Positions 10,626-21,107 of a stretch of DNA of 64,000 nt are shown piece by piece; position 1 is the stretch's first letter; every line of letters begins with the position of its first letter. The stretch spans positions 216,363,300-216,427,299 of the forward strand of contig NC_080540.1 of NCBI RefSeq assembly GCF_028640845.1, given 5' to 3'. The position numbers were made by a program, and so were the translations under genes. Origin of the DNA: Ahaetulla prasina (taxonomy: Eukaryota; Chordata; Lepidosauria; Squamata; Colubridae). Below the pieces are notes generated by a model that was not told the DNA's origin, searched no databases, and saw only the letters and a list, made by a program, of their open reading frames with translations.

Positions 10626-11872
10626 GGTCCTTGGTGCTCTTTGAGCTTTCTTGCTTTCTTGCAGATATTTCATTACCATAACTGGGTACATCATCAGTGC
10701 TAATAAAGAGGGTTGTTTGCTGTCAGTTTATATTCTGGTGTCTTGCCTGACTATGTGGATGGTGGCGGTGTTAGAGATTTTAGGCTGTTTACTAATTTAG
10801 TAAACAGTTTAGTAAACAGTCTAAAGCATTTTCTTGATTGAGTATTGCTCCCTTGATTGTTGGTCTGAAGTTAACCTTGGAATTAATCTATGCTGATCTG
10901 GGTGCTGATTACTGGTGGAGTCTTTTTTGTTCTCTTTTGAGTTGGCTGATTGTCTCTTTGGCAATAGACAGGGATGGGATTGAAAAATTTTAGCAGCCAC
11001 TTCGCTACCTGGTTGCTGGGTGGGCGTGGCCATGGGGGCATGCCCTAATCTGCCTCCTGCACCATGGTGGGAGGGGGTTTGCCCTCCCCAAGCTCCAGAG
11101 GTTTTCTCAAACCTCCAGGAGGGCAAAAATGAGCCGGAAATGAGCCCGTTTCTGGACTTTCTGGACTTTCATTAGGCCTGTTTTTCACCTTCCCCAGGCT
11201 CCAGAGGCTTTCCCTGAGCCTCTGGAAGAGCAAAAATGGCCTCCTCTGGGCTCTGGAGGCCCTCCGGAGGCTGGAAACAGGCCCGTTTCTAGACTTACGG
11301 TACTTCTGGTAGGCCCATTTTTTCCCTCCCAGAGCCTCCGCACAGGCCTTGCACTCACCTGGCATCCAAAATGTGGAGACTCCTGGGTGGGGCGGAGCAG
11401 GGCGGGCGGGGTCAGCCAGTCCTTGCAACTAACTACCGGTTCAGCGAACCAGATTAAAATTAACATCCAGTTCTCCCAAACTGGTCCTAACTGACTGAAT
11501 CCCACCCATCTATAGATGTTGTTAATGTCTATGTGTCTGTTGATGGCTGATTTGCCAGAGTGCCAGGCTTCCAGAGAAAAAGACTCAAGCACTTCTCCAC
11601 CAGTAATCAGTACTCAGATCAGCAAAGATGAACCAAGGTTAACTTCAGACCAACAATCAAGTGGTCAAGAAACTGCCAAAGGACCATCAATAAACAGCCT
11701 GACCAAAGAATCTCTAAGACCATCCCCACCCACACAGACATGCAAGGCATCACAATATAAACTGTCAATATGCTCCTGTTACTTGCATTGATGATGTTAC
11801 CTAACTAACAACCTGAAAGGTCTGCAAGAAAACAAGCAAGCTCAGAGAGCATTGAGGGCCCTTCCTTTCAAC
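10626..11872. mobile_element. Long fold-back element, split at its centre
   Basis: The left arm (about 10626-10968) and right arm (about 11517-11872) are inverted complements. For example, GATTGTTGGTCTGAAGTTAAC on the left mirrors GTTAACTTCAGACCAACAATC at 11638-11658. The outer ends match those of the short fold-back at 3659-3803. The element at 10969-11508 sits between the arms. Confidence 0.8.
10969..11508. mobile_element. hAT-type element in the fold-back centre
   Basis: Starts CAGGGATGGGATTGAAA and ends with the inverted form GACTGAATCCCACCC. Flanks gcaataga and tctataga match at 6 of 8 bases, consistent with a decayed TSD. The interior has GC-rich repeats of the GGCTCCAGAGG type, similar to those in 4654-5186 and 54613-55007. 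Confidence 0.75.
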
Positions 11873-11911
11873 CCTGTAATACAAATATTCTCCTTTATTG
11901 ATACCTTAGCT

Positions 11912-12951
11912 CAGGGGTGTCCAAACTTGGCAACTTTAAGACTTGTGGACTTCAAAATATTCTAAATATTTTGAAAAAGAAGATTAAGTTTACCCCGCAG
12001 TTCTTTTTACTAGGAATAATTATGGACTGTACAGTTATAGAGACTAAATTGATTTTGAACTTAATAACAGCCGCAAGACTTTTGATTGCTCAATATTGGA
12101 AGAAAGAAGAACTACCTACAACTGAAGAATAGACACTTAAAGTATCAAATCTGGCAGAAATGGCAAAAATCTCTGCTTATTTGAAAGACTATACACAAGA
12201 AAAATATATTTTAGAATGGAAAATGTGGATTGATTGTATTCAGAATAAGTATCAGATAAAAAAATATCGAATAGCATATGAGTAAATTTAGGAAATATTT
12301 TGTATTAGATATATTTCTGAAGGAGAGGGGAATTGAGAGTGTGATTAAGTGTGGAGAGACTAGAGATTATAATTTAGGAATTATTTTAGATTATGATTGT
12401 TAGTTTTGATACCCTGTATTGTGTGCTGGGAAGTGGGGGTGGGGGGAATGGGGGAGGGGAATTGGGAGGTTGAGGCTAGAGATGGAGTGATGGTGAATGT
12501 ACAGGGATTATTGAAGATGTATAAATATAATTAATGTAGGGTCGGGTCTGCCCAGTTACCATTTTAGAACGGTGGGGAGGAGAAAAGAGAGTAGGAGGTA
12601 GGAAAGAGGAGAAGAGGAAGGAAGAGGGGTAGAAGAGGGAGAAGGAAGGTGTAGGGTGGAGGGAGGAGAGGATGTAGATAAGAGAAGGAGAGGAAGGTTT
12701 GGATAGTAAAAGAAGGTAGAAGAGGGGAGTGTTAAAAAGGGGGGGGTGACTGGGCAGGCCCGACTAAATGTATATAACTGTACATTGAATGAATTGTTTG
12801 ACATGATTGTAAAAATAAAACTTTTTTACTAAAAAAAAAAAAAAAGACTTCTGAACTTCAACTCCCAGAATTGCCCAGCCAGCTTTGCTGGCTGAGGAAT
12901 TCTATAAAAATAAGTCCTAAAGGTCTAAAGTACCAAGTTTGGACACCCCTG
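11912..12951. mobile_element. Palindromic hAT MITE, TSD ccttagct, split by L1
   Basis: Outer ends CAGGGGTGTCCAAACTTGG and its complement, with perfect 8-base TSDs (11904-11911, 12952-12959). The MITE itself is only about 135 bases; the rest is a nested L1 fragment. Confidence 0.93.
11955..12845 (+). mobile_element. 5'-truncated L1 LINE 3' end, nested
   Basis: Encodes the C-terminus of L1 ORF2 (motifs LITAARLLIAQYWKKEE and EWKMWIDCIQNKYQ), but with an in-frame stop, then a purine-rich 3' UTR with AATAAAAC and a poly(A) tail ending at 12845. It is flanked by GACTTGTGGACTTCA (11940-11954) and GACTTCTGAACTTCA (12846-12860), a 15-base TSD with two mismatches. It therefore arrived by target-primed reverse transcription into the MITE. 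Confidence 0.92.
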
Positions 12952-12964
12952 CCTTAGCTGAGTA

Positions 12965-13469
12965 CAGGTTACAATAGTTTGTTTAGTGACCATTCAAAGT
13001 TACAGTGGCATTGAAAAAAGTGACTTATGATCATTTTTTTTTTCACACTTATCCCCATGGTCACATGATCAAAATTTGGATGCTTGGCAACTGCTTTATA
13101 TTTCTGACGGTTGCAGTTTCCTGGGGTCATGTGATCACCTTTAACAACTTTCCGATGAGCAGACTCAATGGGACAACCAGATTCGCTCAACAATCGTGTT
13201 ACTAACTTAACGACTGCAACGATTCACGTAGCAACCGTGGTAAGGAAAGTCGTAAAAGGGGACAAAACTCACTTAACAAATGTCTCACTCAACATAAATT
13301 TTGGGCTCAATTATAGAATAGAATAGAATAGAATTTTATTGGCCAAGTGTGATTGGACACACAAGGAATTTGTCTTGGTGCATATGCTCTCAGTGTACAT
13401 AAAAGAAAAGATACGTTCATCAAGGTACAACATTTACAACACTTATGGTCATAGGTGAAGGACTACCTG
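12965..13469. mobile_element. Tigger-like MITE, split by an L3/Snake1 tail
   Basis: Begins TA-CAGGTTACAATAG and ends AAGGACTACCTG-TA. It holds the family blocks TCACATGATCAAAATTTGG and CTCACTTAACAAATGTCTCA. At GGGCTCAATTATAG the family sequence is broken by the insert at 13312-13442 and resumes with TTATGGTCATAGG. Confidence 0.85.
13312..13442 (-). mobile_element. CR1-L3/Snake1-type LINE 3' end with (AATAG)n tail
   Basis: On the minus strand this is the short conserved 3' end (ATCTTTTCTTTTATGTACAC, then AATCACACTTGGCCAATAAA) with its pentanucleotide tail, here a short (AATAG)n. The same end occurs at 15177, 27735 and 44218. Confidence 0.88.
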
Positions 13470-13784
13470 TAATTAATTTGACCTTTGAGAACTTGCATCC
13501 CTTCCTTCCCCCTCCCCTCCCCCACCCATCCAAGAATAAGAAAATATATGTGTTGCCAAACAAGGCTTTATATAGTGGAAACTGGCGTGGCAGCAAAGTA
13601 GTACAGGATGAAAAGATTTCTGCGTTATGAAAAGTTGATGTGAAAAAAGAATCGGAGGAATCCCTCCCTCCTGTCTAATTTGGGCCCTTGATCTGTTTTA
13701 TTAAATTCCGCCTGAGGCCCCCTCTGATAGAGCTGGCATTCATTTGCACCAAAGTAACCAGCAATTTACTCTTCTTTTTTGTAG
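13470..13784. other. No gene recognised; possible 3' part of an intron
   Basis: Unique sequence, with a C-rich patch near 13505-13525. Its last 25 bases form the pyrimidine-rich tract that ends in TTTTTTGTAG before the candidate exon. Confidence 0.35.
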
Positions 13785-13866
13785 ACACCAAAGAGGAAGA
13801 AGGAAAAGTCTCTCAGCCATCTCTGTTATTACTCAGCACCTGGAGAACTTGAAGAGAGCAAAGCAG
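13785..13866 (+). other. Candidate internal coding exon (82 bases)
   Basis: The segment is preceded by a good acceptor (pyrimidine tract ACTCTTCTTTTTTGTAG) and followed by a good donor (GCAG then gtatct). Two of the three frames are open throughout; one would read RGRRKSLSAISVITQHLENL-like sequence and the other a lysine-rich sequence. I do not recognise the protein. It lies in one of the few repeat-poor stretches. An 82-base open segment is short enough to arise by chance, so this is a hypothesis only. Confidence 0.3.
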
Positions 13867-14396
13867 GTATCTAAATCAAACACTTAGCTGGAGAGGAGTC
13901 ATAAAAAGCAAACCGCCACAACAAAGGGATCCAATTACTTTATGTTTGTTTTGTTAAATGGCTTTTTTTTTTTCTCCCCTGCAAAACTCAGAGGAAAGGG
14001 GGGGGGAAAGAAAGCACTATTTTAAACTTGTTTTTCCTCTTTGCTACACTGCTGGGAGCAGAAACGACCGTATGACTAACTCTATACGCTGCTGCTGATC
14101 ATTCTGCTAATGCTAATTAACCTCCTGGTACAAATACCAACAAACAACCTGGGCTTTGGCTTGATATGATTCTTTCTCCCCTCTCAGGGGAGGACAAAAA
14201 AGCCCATTTTTAAAATCAGACATCATTAGTCTTTTTCCTGCTTAGGCTGAAAAATGCAAACCGCTTCGATGATGAAGGGGACCAATGGCTTTCAAGTTAC
14301 GAGGCTTATCAGGATTTCGTTGAGAAGACTTGTCCTGGTCAAGAGCCCCTTGAAAGAAAGCTGATCAACGCAAAAGGAAGACAGAGCACTCTATAC
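13867..14396. other. Repeat-poor DNA, possibly conserved non-coding
   Basis: No repeats are recognised here. The sequence has a complex composition with AT-rich homeodomain-like cores (GCTAATGCTAATTAACC at about 14108). That is compatible with conserved intronic sequence, but conservation cannot be judged from one genome. Confidence 0.3.
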
Positions 14397-14655
14397 CAGG
14401 GGTGAAATGCTCCCGGATCAGACCGGATCAACCAATCTGGTAGCGATCATAGCCAGTGGTTCGGCGATCCGGTAGTGATGGCGTAGCAAAGCTCCGCCCA
14501 CTTCCTGGTTTTAACCAGGAAGTAATGTGTTTTTTACCTTCTGCTCATATGCAGAAGGTTTTGCGCATGCGCAGAAGGTCTGCACATGTATGTGATACGT
14601 GCATGGTGCATGCACTTCCGAACCAGTAAGGAAAGTAAGAAGCTTTCAGCCCTTT
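14397..14655. mobile_element. hAT-type element (CAGGGGTGAAATGC subfamily)
   Basis: Begins CAGGGGTGAAATGCTCCCGG and shares blocks with 20732-20958: GATCCGGTAG, CTTCCTGGTTTTAACCAGG and GCGCATGCGCAGAAGG. The right end is degenerate (about TTTCAGCCCTTTG). I find no clear TSD. Confidence 0.7.
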
Positions 14656-15176
14656 GTAAGCAGCTACACCCAGTTTGTTGAAGTTCTGCATTAGCATGCA
14701 CTTTTCTTTTTTCTTTAAGTAGGTCACAAACAAATCACAATGTGTTTGCACATGCTTTCCCTGACTTATTGTTTTCTATATCCCTTGAACAAGTCTTTCC
14801 CCATTTCCATTTTGATATTTGGTGCGTCTTTCCAACATCTGTGGACTTTAACTGCCTCACATATATCCAAGGTCTGAGGTAAGGTACAGTTAAGAGGGAG
14901 TCAACGGAAGCTTCCTCAGTGGACATAACCACCTGAGAGAAATGCTAAGAAATAGTACGAGGGGGACACTGGCAAACTCTATACAAGGATTTTGTTTTGT
15001 CGGGTCATACAAGTCCATATGGTGGATTTATGTGACCTTTCCAGTCACCCTCCCAATATCCTACAGAACATAGTGAAACTAAAGATTATGTTTTCATTAA
15101 TGTTTCTAATTGAAGTGTATTTCAGAAAAAAATCCCAGAATTCACTATCATTTTATTATTTGTATCTACAGTAAAC
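14656..15176. other. No gene recognised
   Basis: Unique sequence without recognisable repeats or coding features. Confidence 0.45.
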
Positions 15177-15345
15177 ACTTATGCACAATCATACTTGGCC
15201 AATAAAGAATTCTATTCTATTCTATTCTATTCTATTCTATTCTATTCTATTCTATTCTATTCTATTCTATTCTATTCTATTCTATTCTATTCTACTCTAC
15301 TCTACTCTACCCTACCTTACCCTACTCACTCCACTCCACTCCATT
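15177..15345 (+). mobile_element. L3/Snake1 3' end with a long (ATTCT)n tail
   Basis: A few tens of bases of the LINE 3' end (CAATCATACTTGGCCAATAAA) run into about 18 ATTCT units that then decay to CTACT, CTACC and CCACT variants. It is the longest tail of the four copies in the window. Confidence 0.9.
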
Positions 15346-15668
15346 CCCTGACACATATATAAAGGTTCTTCAATGGATGAAATAGGATTTTCTTAAGGTG
15401 GAAAGTTCTAAAACTGAGCTAAACAGCAAACAGCCTTGAAACCTTTGGCAATTAACATAAGGATGGGTGTCCCAAAGTTGTCTATTTGGGAGGCAAATGA
15501 CAAAACATGTGTTGCGACATTGTGGTGCAACTTTACATCTTTCACACTCACATCACAAATCACAATACAAAAGCAAAGGTATGGAGTTTGCACTGTGGCT
15601 TCCACAAGGCACATTTTGTCATTTTTCTCTCTCTCATTATGGCTAGCTGAGGTTGCCTCTTTCTATAT

Positions 15669-15733
15669 GAGGGTCTCCCAATTTGGCAACTTTAAGACTC
15701 AAGTCTTAAAGTCGCCAAGTTTGGAACCCCCTC
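15669..15733. mobile_element. 65-base palindromic hAT MITE, TSD ttctatat
   Basis: A near-perfect hairpin of the AACTTGGC/GACTTTAAG family (compare 41971-42108), reduced to its arms. Perfect 8-base TSDs lie at 15661-15668 and 15734-15741. Confidence 0.88.
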
Positions 15734-15883
15734 TTCTATATTAACAGAAAAGAAGTCCCCGAGTGGAACTTGGAACTGGTCAAGATTTAAAGTGCACAAA
15801 TGTAATTTTTTCCCCCTGTTCATCCCCAGATGAACATAGGGTTTATTATCAGAGGCCTCTAACAATGATATGAAAAGTCCTTG

Positions 15884-16171
15884 CTAATTCTTCTTAAAGG
15901 ACATGTCATTGTGGTGCCACCCTTGTTTTATCCTGAATCTGCTTACATTCATCTGTAATGGTTCCAGTTTCAAAACAATGTTTCTCTCTTCTTCCAACAC
16001 AAATCTTGCCGTAGGATCAATATACAGCACCTTATCATCCATGTTGGTGAAGAAGGGTTCACTACCATTCATCGTACACATAGTGCCACAGGTGGGGACG
16101 ACCATCTTACCATGCTTCACATGCTTCTGGTTTGAAAGGATTAGCCAGTATAAATGGTTGCCAGGGGACAC
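15884..16171 (-). other. Candidate terminal coding exon or retrocopy
   Basis: On the minus strand an open frame of about 95 codons begins right after an acceptor-like TTAACACTTTCAG; an in-frame TAA lies only six bases before that AG, as expected if coding starts at the exon edge. The peptide looks protein-like, with motifs such as NHLYWLILSNQKHVKHGK and KVLYIDPTARFVLEEERN. After the stop codon an AATAAA lies about 40 bases further on (plus strand 15841-15850). I do not recognise the family. A decayed retrocopy or a transposon gene fragment is also possible. Confidence 0.4.
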
Positions 16172-16184
16172 CTGAAAGTGTTAA

Positions 16185-16660
16185 CAGCACTTTGGATGTC
16201 AACTAAGGTCGAAGGGAGACTTGAAGAATTTGAAAGCAGAGTGGATCTATGGAAAGCTACAAAGAACCAACACTGGATGGAACCAATGGAAGAACTGGCA
16301 TTTGGATCTGATGAAAGCTGGAAAATATGGAAACTGTTGAATAGTTTGCATCTAATAGAATAGTTTCCATTCCAATAGTTCAGAGACACTCTGAACAAAC
16401 GGAGCTATCTGGTGGCTTCCGTTCTTTGCGATTGTGATGACATGCAGACAACGACACATATGTATACCTGCTCTTTGTGTCCTGATCAGTGTATACTTGA
16501 GGACCTCATGGCAATTCAATTAATGTTGCAAGTTTCTGGGCAAGATTTGTTTAATTTGCACATATTTTAATCTTGTATTTTATATTTTAAGTTTTATGTC
16601 CTATAGTATGCTTTATTTTAATTGCAATGCTTCCGACACGAATAAACAAACCATTTATCA
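16185..16660 (+). mobile_element. Decayed non-LTR retrotransposon C-terminus
   Basis: With a stop and likely frame breaks, the plus strand reads ESWKIWKLLNSL, then TLNKRSYLV and CDCDDMQTTTHMYTCSLCP. The pattern Leu-Asn-Arg-x-Arg followed by a Cys-x-Cys...His...Cys zinc-binding cluster (CDC...TH...C) is the usual end of several non-LTR reverse transcriptase proteins. The clade is not assigned. Confidence 0.55.
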
Positions 16661-16767
16661 TCCTATTAAAATGATAATGAGTGGGGTAGACCACTCCTTC
16701 TCTTTTGATCGCTTGGCTTTGCCTTCCAGGGGCTTTTTGGCATTGGTTGAGCAGAAGAAGAAATACT

Positions 16768-16794
16768 AAAAAAAAAACACACACACACACACAC
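16768..16794. repeat. (AC)n microsatellite
   Basis: A run of about 10 AC units following an A tract. Confidence 0.95.
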
Positions 16795-17189
16795 CAACCA
16801 AGCAAACAAAAACCTAGCATCCAAGAGTAAATAACAACTGGCTTTACAATAAATAAATAGCTGCTCTGCATGTCTCCTTGGAAACAATACTCCTTAGCAC
16901 TTGGTGGGGAGAAGGGGATTTATACCTCTTTTGTTTCAAATGGAAACAAATGATATTAAAAGAGAAATATTAAAGAAAGGAGAGATTGAAACGGGTGTGA
17001 ATCTTTGCTGGGAAGAGCAGCTGAAGATGAGGATATCCTTCAGCAGGCACTAGAAATGCTATCCTCCAGTTTTTCACAACATGGATTTGACGATAATCCC
17101 CTTTCTGGTTTAGGAAATCTAGCTGGCTGCAGTTTGCAATTGACCAGATTTTTTGTTTTTATGATAGAGGAAGCAAAGAAGGAAGGAAG

Positions 17190-18102
17190 GAAGGGTGAAA
17201 TCTAAAAATTTTCCCTACTGGTTCTGTGGGTGTGGCTTAATTGGTGGGTGTGGCTTGGTGGTCAGGTGACCGGGTGGGTATGGCCAATAACAATAAATAA
17301 TAACAATAATAAATAAAGTACAGAAAACAATAAGAGGTACCAAAAACCAACTTTCACACTTTACACACACACAACACACCACAACTGACTCACATACAAT
17401 GTAAAAGCAGCTGCACCTCACCCTTAATGGCCCCTGCAACAAGCAGGAACTTCACACAGCCACAGAAAGCTCAAAAACCAACTTTCACACTTTACACACA
17501 CACACACAACACAATACAACTGACTCTCTCTCTCACACACACACACACACAAAATGCCACAGAAAGCTTTGTGAGATTTTGTGTGTCTGTGTAGTTAGAG
17601 TGAAACACTACAGAAACACACCAAATCTCAGAATGCTGCACAAATATTTTATTTTATTTTATTATTTTATTTTATTTATATTTTTAGATAAAAGCAGCTA
17701 AATTTAAAACTTCCTTAACTTTAAATTTCTATGTCTAAAAAAAAATAAAACTCCTAAAAAAAAAACCAATTAACTATTTTTTTAAAGCTTCCCCACCCCC
17801 CAATTACTTACCCAATTGAAGAAACAAGGCAGGCAGATTGAGTTGCTCACGGATGAGATGGATTGCAGGTAGGCAGATTGAGTTGCTAGCTGATGCAATT
17901 GATTGCAGCAGCCAAAGCAAGGCAGGAAAAGTGAACGAGCCCGAAAGAAACAGCAAGCTGTCAAGTAGGCAAGTGGGGACCGGGTGATTGGGTGGGCATG
18001 GGTAGGGGGGGGCAGGGATTTTTGCTACTGGTTCTCCAAACTACCCGCCCCATCACTACCAGATCACCTGATCCAGTCTGAACCGGAAACATTTCACCCC
18101 TG
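17190..18102 (+). mobile_element. hAT-type element, 913 bases, flanked by GAAGG repeats
   Basis: The left end reads GAAGGGTGAAATCTAAAAA, a degenerate CAGGGGTGAAAT terminus, and the right end is CATTTCACCCCTG. Flanks gaaggaag and gaaggaaa match at 7 of 8 bases. The interior holds GTGGGTGTGGC blocks near both ends, AC-rich duplicates around CCAACTTTCACACTTTACAC (17348 and 17477), an (ATTTT)n run and a duplicated GGCAGATTGAGTTGCT block. Confidence 0.78.
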
Positions 18103-18187
18103 GAAGGAAAGAAGGAAGGAAGGAAGGAAGGAAGGAAGGAAGGAAGGAAGGAAGGAAGGAAGGAAGGAAGGAAGGAAGGAAGGAAGG
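18103..18187. repeat. (GAAG)n microsatellite
   Basis: About 20 tetranucleotide units directly abutting the right end of the hAT element, starting with what would be its right TSD. Confidence 0.95.
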
Positions 18188-18479
18188 GGAAATTCTTCTG
18201 CCCATGGCCTCTGGATAGGGTGGAGGCAGCTATTTGAAATCAGAGACTACATGGTGAAGAGTCAGCTGGTCCCTCTGCCCACCAAATCCTAATAAGAGAA
18301 TCTGGAATAAGAGAATCTGAAAAAGCAAAGAGCTAGCTTTTTATCCACATAAAAACGATACAGAAACAGGACATAAACTTTTGGGTTAGCATATTTCATA
18401 GAGGTTTATTCAAAGGAAACACAACAATTTTATCAACTATTCATCAGGGTCTTTTGAAACATGGTTTTAATTGAATGTC
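18188..18479. other. No gene recognised
   Basis: Unique sequence with no recognised element. Confidence 0.45.
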
Positions 18480-18830
18480 TATGGAGATTCTCAGTCATCC
18501 AGGTCATGGCTATCCCAAAAGTGCTTTTTTTCAAGAGGCAACTGGACTTTCTGTTTTTTCTTTGAAGACGTTTCATTTCTCGTCCAAGAAGCTTCTTCAG
18601 CTCTGACTGGATAGTGGCGAATGGAAGGATTTATACTCCTTACAGACAGCTGGACATTTGCATTCTTTTAGCGGGTTGGTAAGGTCACCTGGAGGTTTAT
18701 CTGTGTCATCAGGGTGTACCTGAGTGGTGCAAATTGGTGTGGGGCCTTCTTGGAACTGTTGAAAGGACTGTGTTGTAGACTGAAGATAAATGATGGTTTT
18801 AGCCCTCCTTCTGAATTGAATCATTATAGA
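18480..18830 (-). repeat. Interspersed repeat, class uncertain
   Basis: The block TCGTCCAAGAAGCTTCTTCAG with TTTGAAGACGTTTCATTTC resembles ends of abundant reptile and fish repeats, possibly Penelope-like. On the minus strand a 75-codon frame reads HPDDTDKPPGDLTNPLKECK and KSFHSPLSSQS before its stop. I cannot assign it firmly. Confidence 0.4.
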
Positions 18831-19195
18831 ACAGCACTATTATAGAATAGCATCCCTCGGAATGAACCCACACAAAGCCCTTGAATGCACACAAAAAAAG
18901 TTGGACATCATTTGCCTCGTCCCCAGCTACACTTCAAATTAAGGAAAGCAACCAGGCATGCTTTCTGCATGGCTAATGGCATGTGGTGAGAGTGGAAACA
19001 AAGATGGGGGAATCCACCATTCCCATTCCATAAATTGTCTCGCTTTACAGAGGCAGAATGGAGGTTAGCAGGCAGGGCGATGCAAAGGATGTCAACATAT
19101 ATATTTAAAATGTCTCAGGGACCAAAGGAGGTCACTTTAATGTAAGGGAAGAAGAGCAGCTTGGGTACTTATCCTTGGGTTTTCAAAAGTATTTA
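18831..19195. other. No gene recognised
   Basis: Unique sequence with no clear repeat or exon. Confidence 0.45.
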
Positions 19196-19272
19196 TTCTG
19201 CTCAACCCTCTGAGCAGGGGGTTGGACTAGAAGGCCGCCGAGGTCCCATCCAACTCTGTTATTCTGTTTTTC
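19196..19272 (+). mobile_element. CR1 LINE 3' end, short fragment
   Basis: Contains GAGCAGGGGGTTGGACTAGA, AAGGCCGCCGAGGTCCCATC and CCAACTCTGTTATTCTG, the conserved CR1 3' UTR end. Confidence 0.85.
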
Positions 19273-20008
19273 TTGGGTTTTCTCCGGTCCTGCAATACTA
19301 CTGTGGTACAGCAAACATTGTGAACAAGAGCTACAATCTCTTGAAACAGAAGATTCTGCAGATTTTCTCATGCTCCCAGGAGGAGAGAAAATTAGCTCAA
19401 CCAAGTACCCTAGTTGCCGTTGTTGGAGCCCAGAAAAATAGACACAAATACTTCTTGCCAGTGGGGTAAGGAAAAGGAAGGAACACAATTTGGGCACTTA
19501 CACTCCCCTTCCTTCTTTTCTTAACTTGTAACAAAACCAAAAAGGCAACCATGTTTTTTTTTTTATTACTATTATTTCCTTGCCAAAAGAAGAGTGCAAG
19601 AGGGACTTAGGAGGAAGAACTGCTGGAGTGGATGCTTGAAATGATTGTCAAAATGGTTGGAACGCTAAAGGCAGAAGATCACACTCAAGATAAATGAAAG
19701 TGAATTTCTCCTTAAGGAGTTCAGTGTGTAGTAGCAGCTTTTTCAAGATCTATCAAATGCCTTCCTTCCACATTTGCTTAGCAACCGGATGAAAACAAAG
19801 AGAGGTCTCTTCCAGGTTTTTACTTTGCATAGTGTTCAACTTTTGTTCTTTTTTGAAGGGTCTTCCGAACCGTTTTACTGATCTCCTCTGGGAACTTTAT
19901 TTCAGATTTCTTTGTTCTGTTCCCAACTGACTGTATTCAGCTCTGTTAAGAGGATCACTGTATTCAGGTTAAAAGTATTGTCAGAAACATTCTGCTAACA
20001 TAACATAT
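19273..20008. other. No gene recognised
   Basis: Unique sequence including a poly(T) run at about 19554. Confidence 0.45.
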
Positions 20009-20105
20009 AGGTAGTCCTTCAATTACAACCATAATGGAACTTACCCTTCAGGGTCGTAAAATATGTGGCTCATGCGACTGACTCAATTTTACAACCTTTT
20101 TTAAA
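20009..20105. mobile_element. Tigger-like MITE fragment
   Basis: Starts TA-TAGGTAGTCCTTCAATTAC with the family's ACAACCATAATGGAAC block and GGGTCGTAAAAT. The rest has been lost where the neighbouring insert begins. Confidence 0.65.
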
Positions 20106-20660
20106 ACAATTTTTTATGTTGTACCATACAAAGAAAATACAAAACAATAGGGAAGGGAAAAGGGAACAGAAGAGTGAGGAAAAGAAAGGGAAAGAGGAAG
20201 AAAAGGAATTGATTTCCGACTCCCTTTGGTGCAGTAGAATAAGGCATTAACATCAAACTTCAACTTTTTACTTTTACATAATATTTTAAACTTGCCATTT
20301 CTATAACAACAAATCTATCTAATCGGTAAAACCCAAAATCAAAGTTTCAGTTTTTCCACCTCAAGCACAAAGCCCAGAAATGGTTTCCAGATAGAAATAA
20401 AAGTATTTGTATTTTTTTTCTTTCATCGAAGTAGTCAATTTAGCCATCTGAGTCCTTCGAAGAAGGGCGGTATAAAAATCGAATAAATAAATAAATAAAT
20501 AAATAAATAAACAATCTTTATTTTATTTTATTTTATTAATTAAATTTCTATACCGCATCATCTCCCAAAGGACTCAGGGCAGTTATCTCTGGTAACTCCA
20601 TCAATTTTTGCAGCCAAATTTTACCAACCTTTTCAAAAGGTTTTATTTTGTCCTGCATTA
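20090..20660 (-). mobile_element. Probable L1 3' fragment with LINE/SINE tails inside
   Basis: On the minus strand the region ends in an A-rich tail (plus strand TTTTTTAAAACAATTTTTTATG) with a purine-rich 3' UTR, as in L1. It is interrupted at about 20450-20590 by two 3' tails of the hairpin type (GAGTCCTTCGAAGAAGGGCGG on plus, GGACTCAGGGCAG on the reverse), arranged tail to tail around (AAATA)n/(TTTTA)n. Class assignment is tentative. Confidence 0.4.
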
Positions 20661-20731
20661 TATATCATGCACCACTGAGCCACAAGTCCAAGTCATTCCT
20701 TCACCATGAAAATCAGCCGAGTGGCTTTGGG

Positions 20732-20958
20732 CTAGGGGTGAAATGCTACCGGACCAGACCGGATCGTGTGATCTGGTAGCAATTGTGGCTAGTAGTTCAA
20801 TGATCTGGTAGCAATGGCGAAGCGAAGCTCTGCCCACCCGCCCAGGTGTCATTACTTCCTGGTTTTAACCAGGAAGTAATGTTTTTTTACCTTCTGTGCA
20901 TGCGCAGAAGGTCTGTGTGCATGGTATGTACACTTCCGAGCCGGTAAGTGGGCAGTGG
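20732..20958. mobile_element. hAT-type element, TSD gctttggg
   Basis: Starts CTAGGGGTGAAATGCTACCGG; blocks CTTCCTGGTTTTAACCAGG and GTGCATGCGCAGAAGG match 14397-14655. Perfect 8-base TSDs are at 20724-20731 and 20959-20966. The right end lacks the canonical terminus, so it is partly decayed. Confidence 0.8.
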
Positions 20959-21107
20959 GCTTTGGGCCAGTCATTGTCTCTTAGCTCAATCCACCTCACA
21001 GGTTTGTGTATTGCGTGTATGGAAATAAGAGGAGGAAGAAGTAGTGTGTGCATGTTCACAGCTTTGAGCTATTTGTAAAAATAATGAAGGCACAATATAC
21101 AGTAAAC

